A stretch of DNA of 40,263 bases from Halobacteriales archaeon QH_10_67_22 (GCA_003021305.1 PXQN01000002.1:2263-42525); one strand, 5' to 3'; shown: positions 23,226 through 31,329, counted from the first letter of the stretch. Notes: a model not told the origin generated them from the letters alone. Translations and numbers: made by a program.

Positions 23226-24497
23226 TCAGACGGTGCCAGCGGCGGTCACGGCCCCGGCAGCGACGAGCAACACGGTGCTGTAGACGGCGACGCGCCTGGC
23301 GAATGTCCTGTCCGGACTGGCGACGGTCAGGCCCGCCTTGACGACGATGCTGGCGGCCGTCGCCAGCAAAATCGCCACGACTGTGGCCTCCGCCGAGAGC
23401 CCGCCACCGCGGTAGAGGATCACCGCCGACGTGGTCGCACCCGCCGACGAGACCAGCCCGGTCAGTGCGGCGGTCACGTAGAACCCGACCGTCCCGAACT
23501 GGCCGGCCGCGAGTCCGCCGGCGACCACGACCAGCAGGAACAGGCCACCGAAACCCAGCACGTACCGCAACGAGAACGGGCTGTCCAGGTCCATCGGGAC
23601 CGTCTCGTCCCAGTCGGCGGTCAGCGCCGCGATGACGACGCTCCCGAGGATCACCGCGCCCAGCGGGACGACCGCCCCGACGAGTACGCCCGATTCGAAC
23701 GTGAAGGCGACGGCGATGGCGAGGTTGCGCACGGCCATCGCCGCGTCGGCCAGCAGGATAGCCGCGACGGCGTAACTGCGGGCTTCGGGATGCTGGCGGA
23801 CGTGGTCTATCATCGTCCCGACGACGGCCGTCGAGGACGCGAGGCCGCCGAAAAAGCCGGTGACGGCGATCCCTCTGCCGCCGTAGTTCTGGACGATAGC
23901 GTAGTTGACGATGCCGATACCGGCGACGGTCACGACGAGCAACCAGATGACGCGGGGTTCGACCGTCACCGTCAACTCGCGCACCCCGAGTTCGAACTCC
24001 CCGGCGGGCAACAGCGGGTAGACGACGAACGCGAGGATGGCGAACTCGGCGGCCGACCGCAGTTCCGCCCGACTCAACCCCCACGCGAAGGAGTGTAACT
24101 CCCGTTTCAACACCAGCAACAGCGACGAGGTGACGGTGACCGTCACCGCTTCGAGCACGAACTCCGTCGCCACGAGCACCCCGACCCCGTAGGCGACGAG
24201 CATCGACACCGACGTCGTCAGCGACAACCCCTCCTTGTCTTCGTCGCGCATCCTGTCGACGGCCACGAGGACCCCCTGGACGATGACCAGGAGTCCGCCG
24301 ACGACCACCAGCGCCTCCGCGCCGACGACGGTGAACACGGCCCCCAGGAGCGCGACCAGCGAGAAGGTGCGGATACCCGCGGACTTGTGTGACCACTCCC
24401 GCTCCAGCCCGAGAAACAGGCCCAGCGCGGCGGCCAGCAGCACCTGGACCACCTCCGTGTCCAGCGGGAGCGACGACAGCTGTCCGGGGATGTTCAC
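23226..24497 (-). CDS. MgtC/SapB and DUF4010 membrane protein
   Basis: The 423-residue protein starts with the MgtC domain (LAAALGLFLGLEREWSHKSA, then RTFSLVALLGAVFTVVGAEA). It continues with DUF4010, many hydrophobic helices (for example VNYAIVQNYGGRGIAVTGFF and VLIVQG-type segments), to about 12 helices in all. MgtC-type proteins are linked to Mg and acid stress, and fused MgtC/DUF4010 proteins occur in many archaea. It shares strand and a 29-base gap with the aminotransferase downstream. Confidence 0.88.
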   Translation of the reverse strand: MNIPGQLSSLPLDTEVVQVLLAAALGLFLGLEREWSHKSAGIRTFSLVALLGAVFTVVGAEALVVVGGLLVIVQGVLVAVDRMRDEDKEGLSLTTSVSMLVAYGVGVLVATEFVLEAVTVTVTSSLLLVLKRELHSFAWGLSRAELRSAAEFAILAFVVYPLLPAGEFELGVRELTVTVEPRVIWLLVVTVAGIGIVNYAIVQNYGGRGIAVTGFFGGLASSTAVVGTMIDHVRQHPEARSYAVAAILLADAAMAVRNLAIAVAFTFESGVLVGAVVPLGAVILGSVVIAALTADWDETVPMDLDSPFSLRYVLGFGGLFLLVVVAGGLAAGQFGTVGFYVTAALTGLVSSAGATTSAVILYRGGGLSAEATVVAILLATAASIVVKAGLTVASPDRTFARRVAVYSTVLLVAAGAVTAAGTV

Positions 24498-24664
24498 TGG
24501 TCGCCGTAGGCCCCGGAGGCTGATAAATCCCGGTCGGCACCCCTCGTCTCCGTCCTCGCCGGCGGTCGGTAGGTGACCGATACCCCGCAGGACTCCCGTC
24601 GGGTCCCCGTCGCAGTGGCGGTAGTCGGCGAATAAATTTGTCGCGATCGGGCGACCCCCGGACG

Positions 24665-25816
24665 ATGGTCACGTTCGATCTCGACGTCGACTGGGGGCGG
24701 GCGGTGTGGATAGGGTTCGGGGTCGTGCTGGCGCTTGGGGTCGTGTGGGTGCTCTGGTCGTTCGTCGGCACGTTCGTGTTCGCGCTGTTCATCTACTACT
24801 CGACCCGGCGGATCCACGGGCACGTCCACGACCGGGTGGGCCAGCCGTCCCTGTCGGCGGCGCTGTCACTGGGGGTGCTCGCGTTGCCGGTCGTGTTGTT
24901 GCTCCTCTACGTGACCGCCGTCGGCCTCGGGGAACTCCAGCAGTTCGCCGGGACGACCGACCTGGGCCCGTACTACGACTCCGTCCAGCCGTTCCTGAAC
25001 GTCTCGGCGGCGGTCGAGGACCCCGGGAGTCTGGTCGGCGACGGGCGGACGGTCGACCTGGTCAGCGGGAGTCTGTCCCGAGTGACGAGCTACCTCGGCG
25101 TCGTCGGCACCGGTCTCCTCCACCTGTTCGTGATGTTCGCGGTCGCCTTCTACCTGCTCCGGGACGACCACCGACTGGCCGCGTGGGTCACCGACCTCGA
25201 CACCCGGTGGGACGTCGTCGAGTCCTACGCCCGCCCGGTCGACCGGAGTCTCGAACGGGTGTTCGCCGGCAACATCCTCAACGCCGTCGTCGCCTCGACG
25301 GTCGGCGCCATCTCGTACAGCCTCCTCAATCTCCTCGCCACTGACCCGGTGTCGATCCCGGCGCCCGCACTCGTCGGGCTCCTCACGGGCATCGGCAGTC
25401 TCATCCCCGTCGTCGGGATGAAAATCGTCTACGTCCCCGTCATCGGCTACCTGTCGTTCCAGGCGTGGTCGACGGGGTCGGGATGGGGCTTCGTCGGCCT
25501 GTTCGCGCTCGTCTCGTTCGTCGTCATCGACGTGATCCCGGATCTGTTCGTCCGGCCGTACGTCTCCGGCGGGGACCTCCACACCGGCGCCTTGATGTTC
25601 GCGTACATCCTGGGACCGCTGCTGTTTGGCTGGTACGGGCTCTTTCTCGGTCCCGTCATCCTGGTGTTCGTGACACACTTCGCCCGGGTGATCGTCCCGC
25701 GACTGCTGCCCGCCGACGACGTCCAACCGACGAGCGTCGACCCGAGCCATCTGACCGACCCCGGTGGGGCCCGGCCGCCGCCCCCCGGCGACGACCCGGC
25801 CAGCGGGACGGACTGA
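24665..25816 (+). CDS. AI-2E family (PerM-like) permease
   Basis: The 383-residue membrane protein has the family plan. Two or three N-terminal helices (VWIGFGVVLALGVVWVLWSF, LSLGVLALPVVLLLLYVTAV) are followed by a loop domain. A conserved segment follows (FVMFAVAFYLLRDDHRLAAW, GNILNAVVASTVGAISYSLL), then a helix bundle (LVGLLTGIGSLIPVVGMKIV, VIDVIPDLFVRPYVSGGDLH, LGPLLFGWYGLFLGPVILVF). The transported substrate is unknown. ATG 24665 is preferred and a TATA-like AATAAATT lies about 35 bases upstream. The tail is Pro/Asp-rich. Its TGA overlaps the left edge of a hairpin element. Confidence 0.88.
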   Translation: MVTFDLDVDWGRAVWIGFGVVLALGVVWVLWSFVGTFVFALFIYYSTRRIHGHVHDRVGQPSLSAALSLGVLALPVVLLLLYVTAVGLGELQQFAGTTDLGPYYDSVQPFLNVSAAVEDPGSLVGDGRTVDLVSGSLSRVTSYLGVVGTGLLHLFVMFAVAFYLLRDDHRLAAWVTDLDTRWDVVESYARPVDRSLERVFAGNILNAVVASTVGAISYSLLNLLATDPVSIPAPALVGLLTGIGSLIPVVGMKIVYVPVIGYLSFQAWSTGSGWGFVGLFALVSFVVIDVIPDLFVRPYVSGGDLHTGALMFAYILGPLLFGWYGLFLGPVILVFVTHFARVIVPRLLPADDVQPTSVDPSHLTDPGGARPPPPGDDPASGTD

Positions 25817-25897
25817 TAGTGATTATTGTAGCGATTTACCAGTACGACCGCACGCAGTCGTGCGGTCGATCCGGAACAGACCTACAATAATCACTAT
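25816..25897 (-). repeat. 82-bp hairpin element, full copy B
   Basis: ATAGTGATTATTGT at 25816-25829 and its inverse complement at 25884-25897, with the internal GACCGCACG/CGTGCGGTC palindrome. It has the same length as copy A and is inverted relative to it. The left edge overlaps the TGA of the permease gene; the right edge provides the first bases of ATG 25896. Confidence 0.75.
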
Positions 25898-25979
25898 GAA
25901 AATTACCGTGCCGGTTGGACTACTCCTCTTTATTCTCCTCTTGTTCGCCAACCCCAGCCGTGGAGCGGACGAGGCATAA
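25896..25979 (+). CDS. Possible 27-residue hydrophobic peptide
   Basis: The frame reads MKITVPVGLLLFILLLFANP and then SRGADEA with a TAA stop. It is a plausible single-helix or signal-like peptide. The A and T of the ATG come from the end of the hairpin element. There is no independent sign of translation, so it could be chance. Confidence 0.28.
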   Translation: MKITVPVGLLLFILLLFANPSRGADEA

Positions 25980-26050
25980 ATCCATAGAGCCTTGCTTAGG
26001 CGGTCCTGTAGGTATCGGCTAGTAACCATGTCAGGTGAGCATAACTTACC

Positions 26051-26058
26051 AAAATTAA
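26051..26058 (+). promoter_or_regulatory. TATA-like box
   Basis: AAAATTAA is 26-33 bases before ATG 26084, in the place expected for a leaderless transcript. Confidence 0.48.
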
Positions 26059-26083
26059 TGTGGATTCGCCTGAACGACTTCGT

Positions 26084-26431
26084 ATGTCAAAGACTATCAA
26101 AACTATCCGTGGCGGGACGGCGCGAGCAATCGGGGTCACGGCCGGGGTATTCACGCTCGTGCCCGGCGTCACTACCCTGTTGGTCGTCGGGAGCGTCAGT
26201 GGGAGTCCCCTCTTCCCGGCGAGCGTAGAGCGTGTCGTCGAATCGACGGTCCCCGTGGTCGGGGTCATCTCCGACGGCACGCTTCCACTGTTCGTGGTCG
26301 CCTTCGCAGCCCTGTTCGGCGGCTTGTTCACCATCGGTGGAGTGGGGCTGATTGCCACCGCGCTCCTGAAGTCCGATTACTCGGTCGACATCGGAGTCGG
26401 GGGGCCGGGAGGCACCAGTGGCGGAGAGTGA
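26084..26431 (+). CDS. Small two-helix membrane protein
   Basis: The 115-residue protein has a basic start (MSKTIKTIRGGTARAIGVTA), a first helix (GVFTLVPGVTTLLVVGSVSG), a loop, and a second helix (LPLFVVAFAALFGGLFTIGG), ending in a Gly-rich tail. No family is recognised. ATG 26084 is supported by the TATA-like box. The gene converges on the PadR regulator, with about 80 bases between. Confidence 0.7.
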   Translation: MSKTIKTIRGGTARAIGVTAGVFTLVPGVTTLLVVGSVSGSPLFPASVERVVESTVPVVGVISDGTLPLFVVAFAALFGGLFTIGGVGLIATALLKSDYSVDIGVGGPGGTSGGE

Positions 26432-26514
26432 GGGCTACATCGGCACCGGACCTGGTGAGGATATCGTGGGAGACGTCAGTCGGATCCGAGAGTGTGGAGA
26501 CATCCTGGATCTGA

Positions 26515-26790
26515 TCACAGGTCCACGTACTGGTCTTCCCACTCGTTTCGTGCCTCTATCTCCCGGCGCCCCCGTCTGGTGAGACTGTAGAAGTTCGTCC
26601 GCCGGTCGCGCTGGCCCTTCTCGACGAGTCCCTTGTCGACGAGCGTGTCCAGGTTCGGGTACAGTCGCCCGTGGTGGATCTCCTTCTCGTAGTAATTCTC
26701 CAGTTCTTCCTTGATCGCGAGGCCGTGTGGTTCCTCCTTCCCAGCGATGACGTACAGCAGGTCACGCTGGAACCCTGTCAGGTCGTACAT
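26515..26790 (-). CDS. PadR-family transcriptional regulator
   Basis: The 91-residue protein reads MYDLTGFQRDLLYVIAGKEE, PHGLAIKEELENYYEKEIHH, GRLYPNLDTLVDKGLVEKGQ and RDRRTNFYSLTRRGRREIEA. This is the PadR winged helix with the conserved GRLYPNLDTLVxKGLV segment and a short C-terminal helix, in the haloarchaeal small PadR form. It should bind DNA as a dimer; ligand unknown. ATG 26790 is chosen because the longer frame has no conserved residues upstream. An AT-rich stretch (minus strand TTTATC, near 26830) could be its TATA element. Confidence 0.9.
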   Translation of the reverse strand: MYDLTGFQRDLLYVIAGKEEPHGLAIKEELENYYEKEIHHGRLYPNLDTLVDKGLVEKGQRDRRTNFYSLTRRGRREIEARNEWEDQYVDL

Positions 26791-26937
26791 CGGTAATGTC
26801 CATCTGCCAGTTACTGTCGGAAATAGATAAAGATGGCGGCTGATGTGTGCTATCGGACCCATACTATCCGTGAGATCGGGCTTTTGGCCGTTACGATACG
26901 AATAACTCCGTTTATAGGATCGGTAGCATCGACGTAT

Positions 26938-27057
26938 ATGCGGAGTATCACGAACGGTACGTTTCGGTCAGACTGCGGACGCTGTCAGCCACCTCGTGAC
27001 GGTCCGGTCGGGCAGATGAACGGAGCCGGTTTCGACCCCGGTCGCACAGCGGGGTGA
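26938..27057 (+). CDS. Possible leaderless 39-residue protein
   Basis: ATG 26938 follows TTTATA at 26911-26916 by about 25 bases, an ideal leaderless layout. The frame reads MRSITNGTFRSDCGRCQPPR, then DGPVGQMNGAGFDPGRTAG and TGA. It contains one CxxC. The residues are polar and Gly-rich without clear folding, so this may be a small zinc-binding protein or a chance frame. Confidence 0.3.
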   Translation: MRSITNGTFRSDCGRCQPPRDGPVGQMNGAGFDPGRTAG

Positions 27058-27094
27058 CCAGCACAGTTACGTCTCCCCGGGCCCTACGAAGCGT

Positions 27095-27367
27095 ATGCCA
27101 GAAGAAGTACTGTTCGAGAGCGAGCGCCAGGTCGACCGCGACGCGGCAGCCGACTACCTGCGGACGGTCGCGGACAAACTGAGCGACGGCAGTTCGGTCA
27201 CGCTCGAACGCGGGGGCGAGGAGATCACTGTCGACGTGCCGTCCAGCGTCGAGTTCGAAGTGAAAGTCGAGCGCGAAGGCCCCGCCGACGGGCCGGGCGA
27301 GATCGGGTTCGAGCTGGAACTGGAGTGGCCCGAGGACGGAACCGACGACTCGCTGTCCGTGACGTAA
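27095..27367 (+). CDS. amphi-Trp domain protein
   Basis: The 90-residue protein reads MPEEVLFESERQVDRDAAAD, YLRTVADKLSDGSSVTLERG, then VDVPSSVEFEVKVEREG and GEIGFELELEWPEDG. The helix followed by two amphipathic beta strands with a Trp in the last (ELEWPE) is the amphi-Trp fold, small and of unknown function in haloarchaea. The start is ATG 27095. The stop is followed by a hairpin-rich region. Confidence 0.88.
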   Translation: MPEEVLFESERQVDRDAAADYLRTVADKLSDGSSVTLERGGEEITVDVPSSVEFEVKVEREGPADGPGEIGFELELEWPEDGTDDSLSVT

Positions 27368-27410
27368 CGGAGCAGTTGCTCGGTTCGTCGTTTCGAAAGG
27401 AATGGAAAGC

Positions 27411-27515
27411 GGGACGCGTGGGGGAAAAACCCACGCGACCGCTTGCCGCCCTGAATTGGTCCCCGCTGACGCTTCGGCCCTCCAAGCGAAGCGTCACCCG
27501 AAAAATCTAGTCGGG
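27411..27515. ncRNA. Candidate structured RNA, three hairpins
   Basis: Three stems follow each other. The first is CGCGTGGG/CCCACGCG (27415-27422 and 27430-27437, loop GGAAAAA). The second is TGACGCTTCG/CGAAGCGTCA (27467-27476 and 27487-27496). The third is CCCGA/TCGGG (27497-27501 and 27511-27515). GGGAC and GTCCC (27411-27415 and 27459-27463) could close the first stem from outside. All pairings are perfect. No protein-coding signal is seen in the 254-base gap between the amphi-Trp and DUF7117-like genes. The strand is unknown. It could be a small RNA, a terminator array or the end of a decayed mobile element. Confidence 0.42.
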
Positions 27516-27621
27516 AATTACTTAAACTTACCGACCTGCGTCACCCGGGGAGAACGCCGGCAGGGTCGGCGTCCGGGCGCCGGAACGAACGGTTTTGTGG
27601 CCACCGTCCCTACGTCCGAAC

Positions 27622-28341
27622 ATGAAGATCCGCGGCGAGCGCGAGTGCAAGGGGTGTGGCACCCGGTGGTCGTACTACGAGACCGGGAGCGTGTCCTGTC
27701 CGTCCTGCGGGAGCGTCCACAGCGTCGGGGTCGACGAACGGACCGAACACACCGCCAGCGCCGACGACCTCGACCTGACGCCCGTCCGGAAGCGAAGCGA
27801 CGACCTCGAACTCGCGGACCTCGCCGGTGAAGCCGAGTCCGTTTGCGGGGAATACGTCCGGGGCGCCGGGTTCATCACCGCCGGCGAGTTACAGTCCCTC
27901 GACGACACCTATCTCGCGGCGGAGGAACTGCGCCACGTCGGGGCCCGGCTCCGGCGGGCGATGCGGGTCTCCGACGACGAGGAGTACTACTTCCTGGAAC
28001 TGCTGGCTGGGGCCGACGAGGGCGAGCGGCCGCTCCCGACGGACGTCCCCGACTCGCTGCGGAGCGCACGCGGCCTCGCGGCCGCCGCTGCGGTCGACGC
28101 CTACCGCACGGACGTTCGGCGCTTTCTCGAAGACGACCCCGACCGGACGGCTGCCCGCCTGCTGGCCTCGCTCGACGAACACCGCAAGCGGGTCGAAGCG
28201 CTCGACGGCGACGTCTCTCCCCGGACGGCCGAGTCGCTGGTCGACGTCGCCCGCGCCGTCGGCCGGGGGCTCGTCTACGACGACGAAACGGCGTTCGTCG
28301 AAGCCGAGAACCGCCTGGCGAACCTCGCACCTGGGGAGTAA
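27622..28341 (+). CDS. Zinc-ribbon protein (DUF7117-like)
   Basis: The 239-residue protein starts with a zinc ribbon (MKIRGERECKGCGTRWSYYE, then CPSCG). After an acidic linker it has a helical domain (YLAAEELRHVGARLRRAMRV, EYYFLELLAGADEGERPLPT, YRTDVRRFLEDDPDRTAARL and RKRVEALDGDVSPRTAESLV). The haloarchaeal family name is from memory and the role is unknown. ATG 27622 begins right before the ribbon. The gene is convergent with folD, 52 bases away. Confidence 0.8.
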   Translation: MKIRGERECKGCGTRWSYYETGSVSCPSCGSVHSVGVDERTEHTASADDLDLTPVRKRSDDLELADLAGEAESVCGEYVRGAGFITAGELQSLDDTYLAAEELRHVGARLRRAMRVSDDEEYYFLELLAGADEGERPLPTDVPDSLRSARGLAAAAAVDAYRTDVRRFLEDDPDRTAARLLASLDEHRKRVEALDGDVSPRTAESLVDVARAVGRGLVYDDETAFVEAENRLANLAPGE

Positions 28342-28393
28342 CGACAGCGAGACGGCCACGCCGGGAACCGACCGGTGGACCGCACGCCCGGGG

Positions 28394-29287
28394 CTACGAC
28401 AGCGAGACGTCGACGCCCGACCGGCGACTCGCGGCGCCGACGGTGTTGTACAGCAACATCGCGCGAGTCATCGGCCCGACGCCGCCGGGGACGGGCGTGA
28501 TGGCGCTCGCTTTCTCCCTGACGCTCTCGAAGTCGACGTCACCGACGAGTTCGTACCCCTTCTCGGTGTCGGCCTCGACCTGGTTGATCCCGACGTCGAC
28601 GACGACGGCGCCATCCGAGACCATCGAGGCGTCGACCATCTCCGGCACGCCCGCGGCGGCCACGAGGATGTCGGCCCCGCGGGTCTTCTCCGCGAGGTCC
28701 GCCGTCCGTGAGTGACACACCGTCGTCGTCGCGTTGCCGCCCCCGGCCTTCTGGACGAACAGGTTGGCCATCGGCTTGCCGACCAGGCGCGACCGCCCGA
28801 TGACGACGGCGTCTTTCCCCTCGGTGTCGACATCGACCGCCGCCAGCAGTTTCTGGATCCCGTGGGGCGTACAGGGTTTGTACCGCGTCTCGCCGGCGAC
28901 CAGGCGGCCGATGTTCTCGGGGTGGAGGCCGTCGACGTCCTTGACCGGGTCGATCGACCGGAGCACCCGTCCGTCGTCGACGTGGTCGGGGACCGGCATC
29001 TGGACGAGGATGCCGTCGACGGCGTCGTCGTCGTTCAACTCGTCGATGGTGTCGTACAGATCCTCGGCCGGTGCCTCGGAGTCGAGTTCCACGTCCTCGG
29101 TGGCGATGCCGACCTCCTCGCAGTCGCGCTGTTTCATCGAGACGTAGGTCTCGCTGGCGGGGTCGGTGCTCATCAGGACGGTGGCGAGTCTCGGCGTCAC
29201 GCCGGCGGCCTCGAGTTCGTCGACCGCCTCGCTCACGTCCGCCCGGACCGACTCCGCGACCGCGTTGCCGTCGATGATCTCCGTCAT
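28394..29287 (-). CDS. folD: Bifunctional methylene-THF dehydrogenase/cyclohydrolase FolD
   Basis: FolD interconverts 5,10-methylene- and 10-formyl-tetrahydrofolate. The 297-residue enzyme has the catalytic Lys in ASETYVSMKQRDCEEVGI, the ILVQMPVPDHVD segment, DVDGLHPENIGRLVAG, the NADP site VIGRSRLVGKPMANLF, VCHSRTADLAEKTRGADI and the C-terminal PVPGGVGPMTRAMLLYNTV. It is full length. It starts at ATG 29287 and ends convergently to the DUF7117-like gene. Next on the same strand, 85 bases upstream, is the Nif3-like gene. Confidence 0.96.
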   Translation of the reverse strand: MTEIIDGNAVAESVRADVSEAVDELEAAGVTPRLATVLMSTDPASETYVSMKQRDCEEVGIATEDVELDSEAPAEDLYDTIDELNDDDAVDGILVQMPVPDHVDDGRVLRSIDPVKDVDGLHPENIGRLVAGETRYKPCTPHGIQKLLAAVDVDTEGKDAVVIGRSRLVGKPMANLFVQKAGGGNATTTVCHSRTADLAEKTRGADILVAAAGVPEMVDASMVSDGAVVVDVGINQVEADTEKGYELVGDVDFESVREKASAITPVPGGVGPMTRAMLLYNTVGAASRRSGVDVSLS

Positions 29288-29372
29288 GTGTAGCAGGGCG
29301 ACCGGCGTGGACAAGAATCCCCCGACTACGAGGTCGATACAACTGACACAGTCGACATGGACGCTCCGGCCC

Positions 29373-30140
29373 TCACAGCCCGGTCGGGTGGTCGACGAAC
29401 GTCGTCTCGACGCCCCAGTCGGCGAGGAGGTCCGCGAGCGCCCGGACGCCGAACGTCTCCGTCGCATAGTGGCCCGCGAGGTAGACGTTGATACCGGCCT
29501 CGCGGGCTTCGTGATAGACCTGCTGTTTCCCTTCCCCGGTGACCAGCGCGTCGGCACCGCCGTCGACGGCCTCGTCGAGCCAGTCGGTCCCGCTCCCCGT
29601 GACGATGGCGACGTCCTCGACGCGTTCGGGCCCGAAATCGAGCACCCGGACGTCGCGGCCGTCGGTGTCGAGATGCGAGTCGAGGGTCGACGCCAGGGCC
29701 GCCCGCTCGAAGGGGTCGCTCGCTCGCCCGCGCTGGCCGACGTGGACCGGCCCGAGTTCCCCGAACGGTTCGCGTGCCTCGAGTCCGAGCAGGTCCGAGA
29801 CTCCGGCCGCGTTGCCCAGTCGCTGGTGGCCGTCGAGCGGGAGGTGGGCGGCGTACAGCGCGAGGTCACCCTCGGTCAGGCGGTCGACGTGGCGGTAGGT
29901 CCGGCCGGTGACGCGGTCGAACCCGCCCCAGGATATTCCGTGGTGGACCACGAGCAGGTCCGCCCCGCGGTCGACAGCGGTCTCGATGGTCGCCTCGGCG
30001 GCGTCGACGGCGACGGCCGCCCGTCCCACGTCACCCTCGTCGGGTCCGACCTGCAGGCCGTTGGCGCTGGCGTCGACGTCCGCGTACTCGTCGGCCGCCA
30101 GGCGCTCGTTCAGGCGGTCGCGGATGGTCGCGAGATCCAT
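29373..30140 (-). CDS. Nif3-like dinuclear metal-centre protein
   Basis: The 255-residue protein of the Nif3/YbgI/DUF34 family starts MDLATIRDRLNERLAADEYA. It has the metal-binding LLVVHHGISWGG, the DALVTGEGKQQVYHEAREAG and the LAGHYATETFGV motifs (His and Glu ligands). Some family members have been linked to GTP cyclohydrolase-type reactions, others are only known as hexameric metal proteins. The start lies one base after the stop of the upstream zinc-finger gene, so the two are co-transcribed. Confidence 0.9.
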   Translation of the reverse strand: MDLATIRDRLNERLAADEYADVDASANGLQVGPDEGDVGRAAVAVDAAEATIETAVDRGADLLVVHHGISWGGFDRVTGRTYRHVDRLTEGDLALYAAHLPLDGHQRLGNAAGVSDLLGLEAREPFGELGPVHVGQRGRASDPFERAALASTLDSHLDTDGRDVRVLDFGPERVEDVAIVTGSGTDWLDEAVDGGADALVTGEGKQQVYHEAREAGINVYLAGHYATETFGVRALADLLADWGVETTFVDHPTGL

Positions 30141-30141
30141 C

Positions 30142-30855
30142 TTATTGCCAGCGGTCCCCGGCGTAGAGGTCGGTGCCGTCCTCGCGCAGGAGGTCGTGCT
30201 CGACGGCGAGGTCGAGCACTTTCTCGCAGTCACGCGGCGAGACCTCGTAGGCGCTCGAAGCCACAGTGACAAAGTCGTCCCGGTCGACGGGGAACTCCCG
30301 GTTCTGGAGGAGGCGCATCACTTTGGTGTTCTCCAGGCGCGTCAGCGTGTGGTCGGTGCCGTCGTCGTCGGCTTTTTCGTCCGGTTCGTCCGAGTCCTCC
30401 GTGTATCCGGCCCGGCGTCCGTCGCTGTAGGTGGGGTCCCCGTCCGACCCGTCCTGACCGTTCCCGCCGGCGCGCTGGCCCGTCCCCTCTCCGCTGGTAC
30501 CGTCACCGTCGCTCCCCGACTCGGCCCCGGTGTCGTCGGCCGCGTCGCCGCCCCACTGCATCTCCGAGGCGTCACCGTCGTCGGTCGCGTCGTCGCCGAC
30601 CGACTGGAGGACGTCGGCGTCGTCGCCCAGCGTCGACTCGATGTCCGACGCCGCCGACTGGACTGGGCCGCCGGTGTCGGCCCCGTCGATGACCGTCTCG
30701 AGGATGGCGTCGAGTTTGCGACCGCAGGTCCTACAGAGGACGACAGTCGTCTCGTCGGTGGTCCCCGCCGCGAGCGCGTCCGGGACGACCGGCCGCTTCT
30801 CCAGGGACACGTCCAGCGCACCGCCACAGAAGTAACACGAGGAGAGTTCGTCCAT
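30142..30855 (-). CDS. Zinc-binding haloarchaeal protein with helical C-terminus
   Basis: The 237-residue protein has an N-terminal zinc site (SSCYFCGGALDVSLEKRPVV and, later, VVLCRTCGRKLDAILETVID; four Cys). A long, very acidic, Gly/Asp-rich linker follows (about residues 70-165), with repeated DGD and SDG. The C-terminal domain (RLENTKVMRLLQNREFPVDR, DDFVTVASSAYEVSPRDCEK) is a small winged-helix-like domain. One base separates its stop from the ATG of the Nif3-like gene. I recall similar proteins near nif3-like genes in haloarchaea but not a name. Confidence 0.78.
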   Translation of the reverse strand: MDELSSCYFCGGALDVSLEKRPVVPDALAAGTTDETTVVLCRTCGRKLDAILETVIDGADTGGPVQSAASDIESTLGDDADVLQSVGDDATDDGDASEMQWGGDAADDTGAESGSDGDGTSGEGTGQRAGGNGQDGSDGDPTYSDGRRAGYTEDSDEPDEKADDDGTDHTLTRLENTKVMRLLQNREFPVDRDDFVTVASSAYEVSPRDCEKVLDLAVEHDLLREDGTDLYAGDRWQ

Positions 30856-30930
30856 AGCCTACCATCGACAGCGACCGTTGTAAAACGGTCGGTGAACTCG
30901 ACCGGTCCAGGAGTCGACCCGTGGACCCGA

Positions 30931-31305
30931 TCAGACGATCTTGCGCTGGGCTTCCATCTCGAGGTACTCGATGTTGTCGTCGGGGTCGGGGTCGACGTCC
31001 CCGGGCAGCGCCATCGTGAACGTCTCGTAGGTTTCCAGGTCCATCACCTGTGCCTCGTCGCCGTCGACGGAGACGACCTGGCCCTGTTTGCGGTTGATGA
31101 TCGGCACCTGGATCTTCGCGTCGACCGGCTGTGAGAGGTTCCGTTTCTTGCCGTCGAACACGCCCTCGGCCTCGACACGGGCTTTCGCACTGCCGTGTTT
31201 GCCGGGTTTGGCTGTGCTGTATCCCTTGATCACGCAGGCCGCGTCCTCGATCATGACGTAGCTACCCTCGTCGAGGTCGCGGACCTCGACCTGCTTCGTT
31301 GCCAT
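30931..31305 (-). CDS. eif5A: Translation initiation factor aIF5A
   Basis: aIF5A binds the ribosome and helps elongation at difficult sequences. The 124-residue protein has the hypusination loop [13 protein letters not shown] (modifiable Lys36). An SH3-like N-terminal domain precedes it and an OB domain follows ([36 protein letters not shown]). The acidic end is typical of haloarchaea. ATG 31305 is 27 bases downstream of a TATA element. Confidence 0.97.
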   Translation of the reverse strand: MATKQVEVRDLDEGSYVMIEDAACVIKGYSTAKPGKHGSAKARVEAEGVFDGKKRNLSQPVDAKIQVPIINRKQGQVVSVDGDEAQVMDLETYETFTMALPGDVDPDPDDNIEYLEMEAQRKIV

Positions 31306-31329
31306 ACCGCGTCGTTACCCAGGGATCTG

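Noticed and set aside
27411-27515. Right end of an IS200/IS605-type element with a TnpB guide RNA
   Set aside because: The hairpins look somewhat like such ends, but no tnpB or tnpA remnant is seen nearby and I could not match a known end. Kept only as a structured locus.
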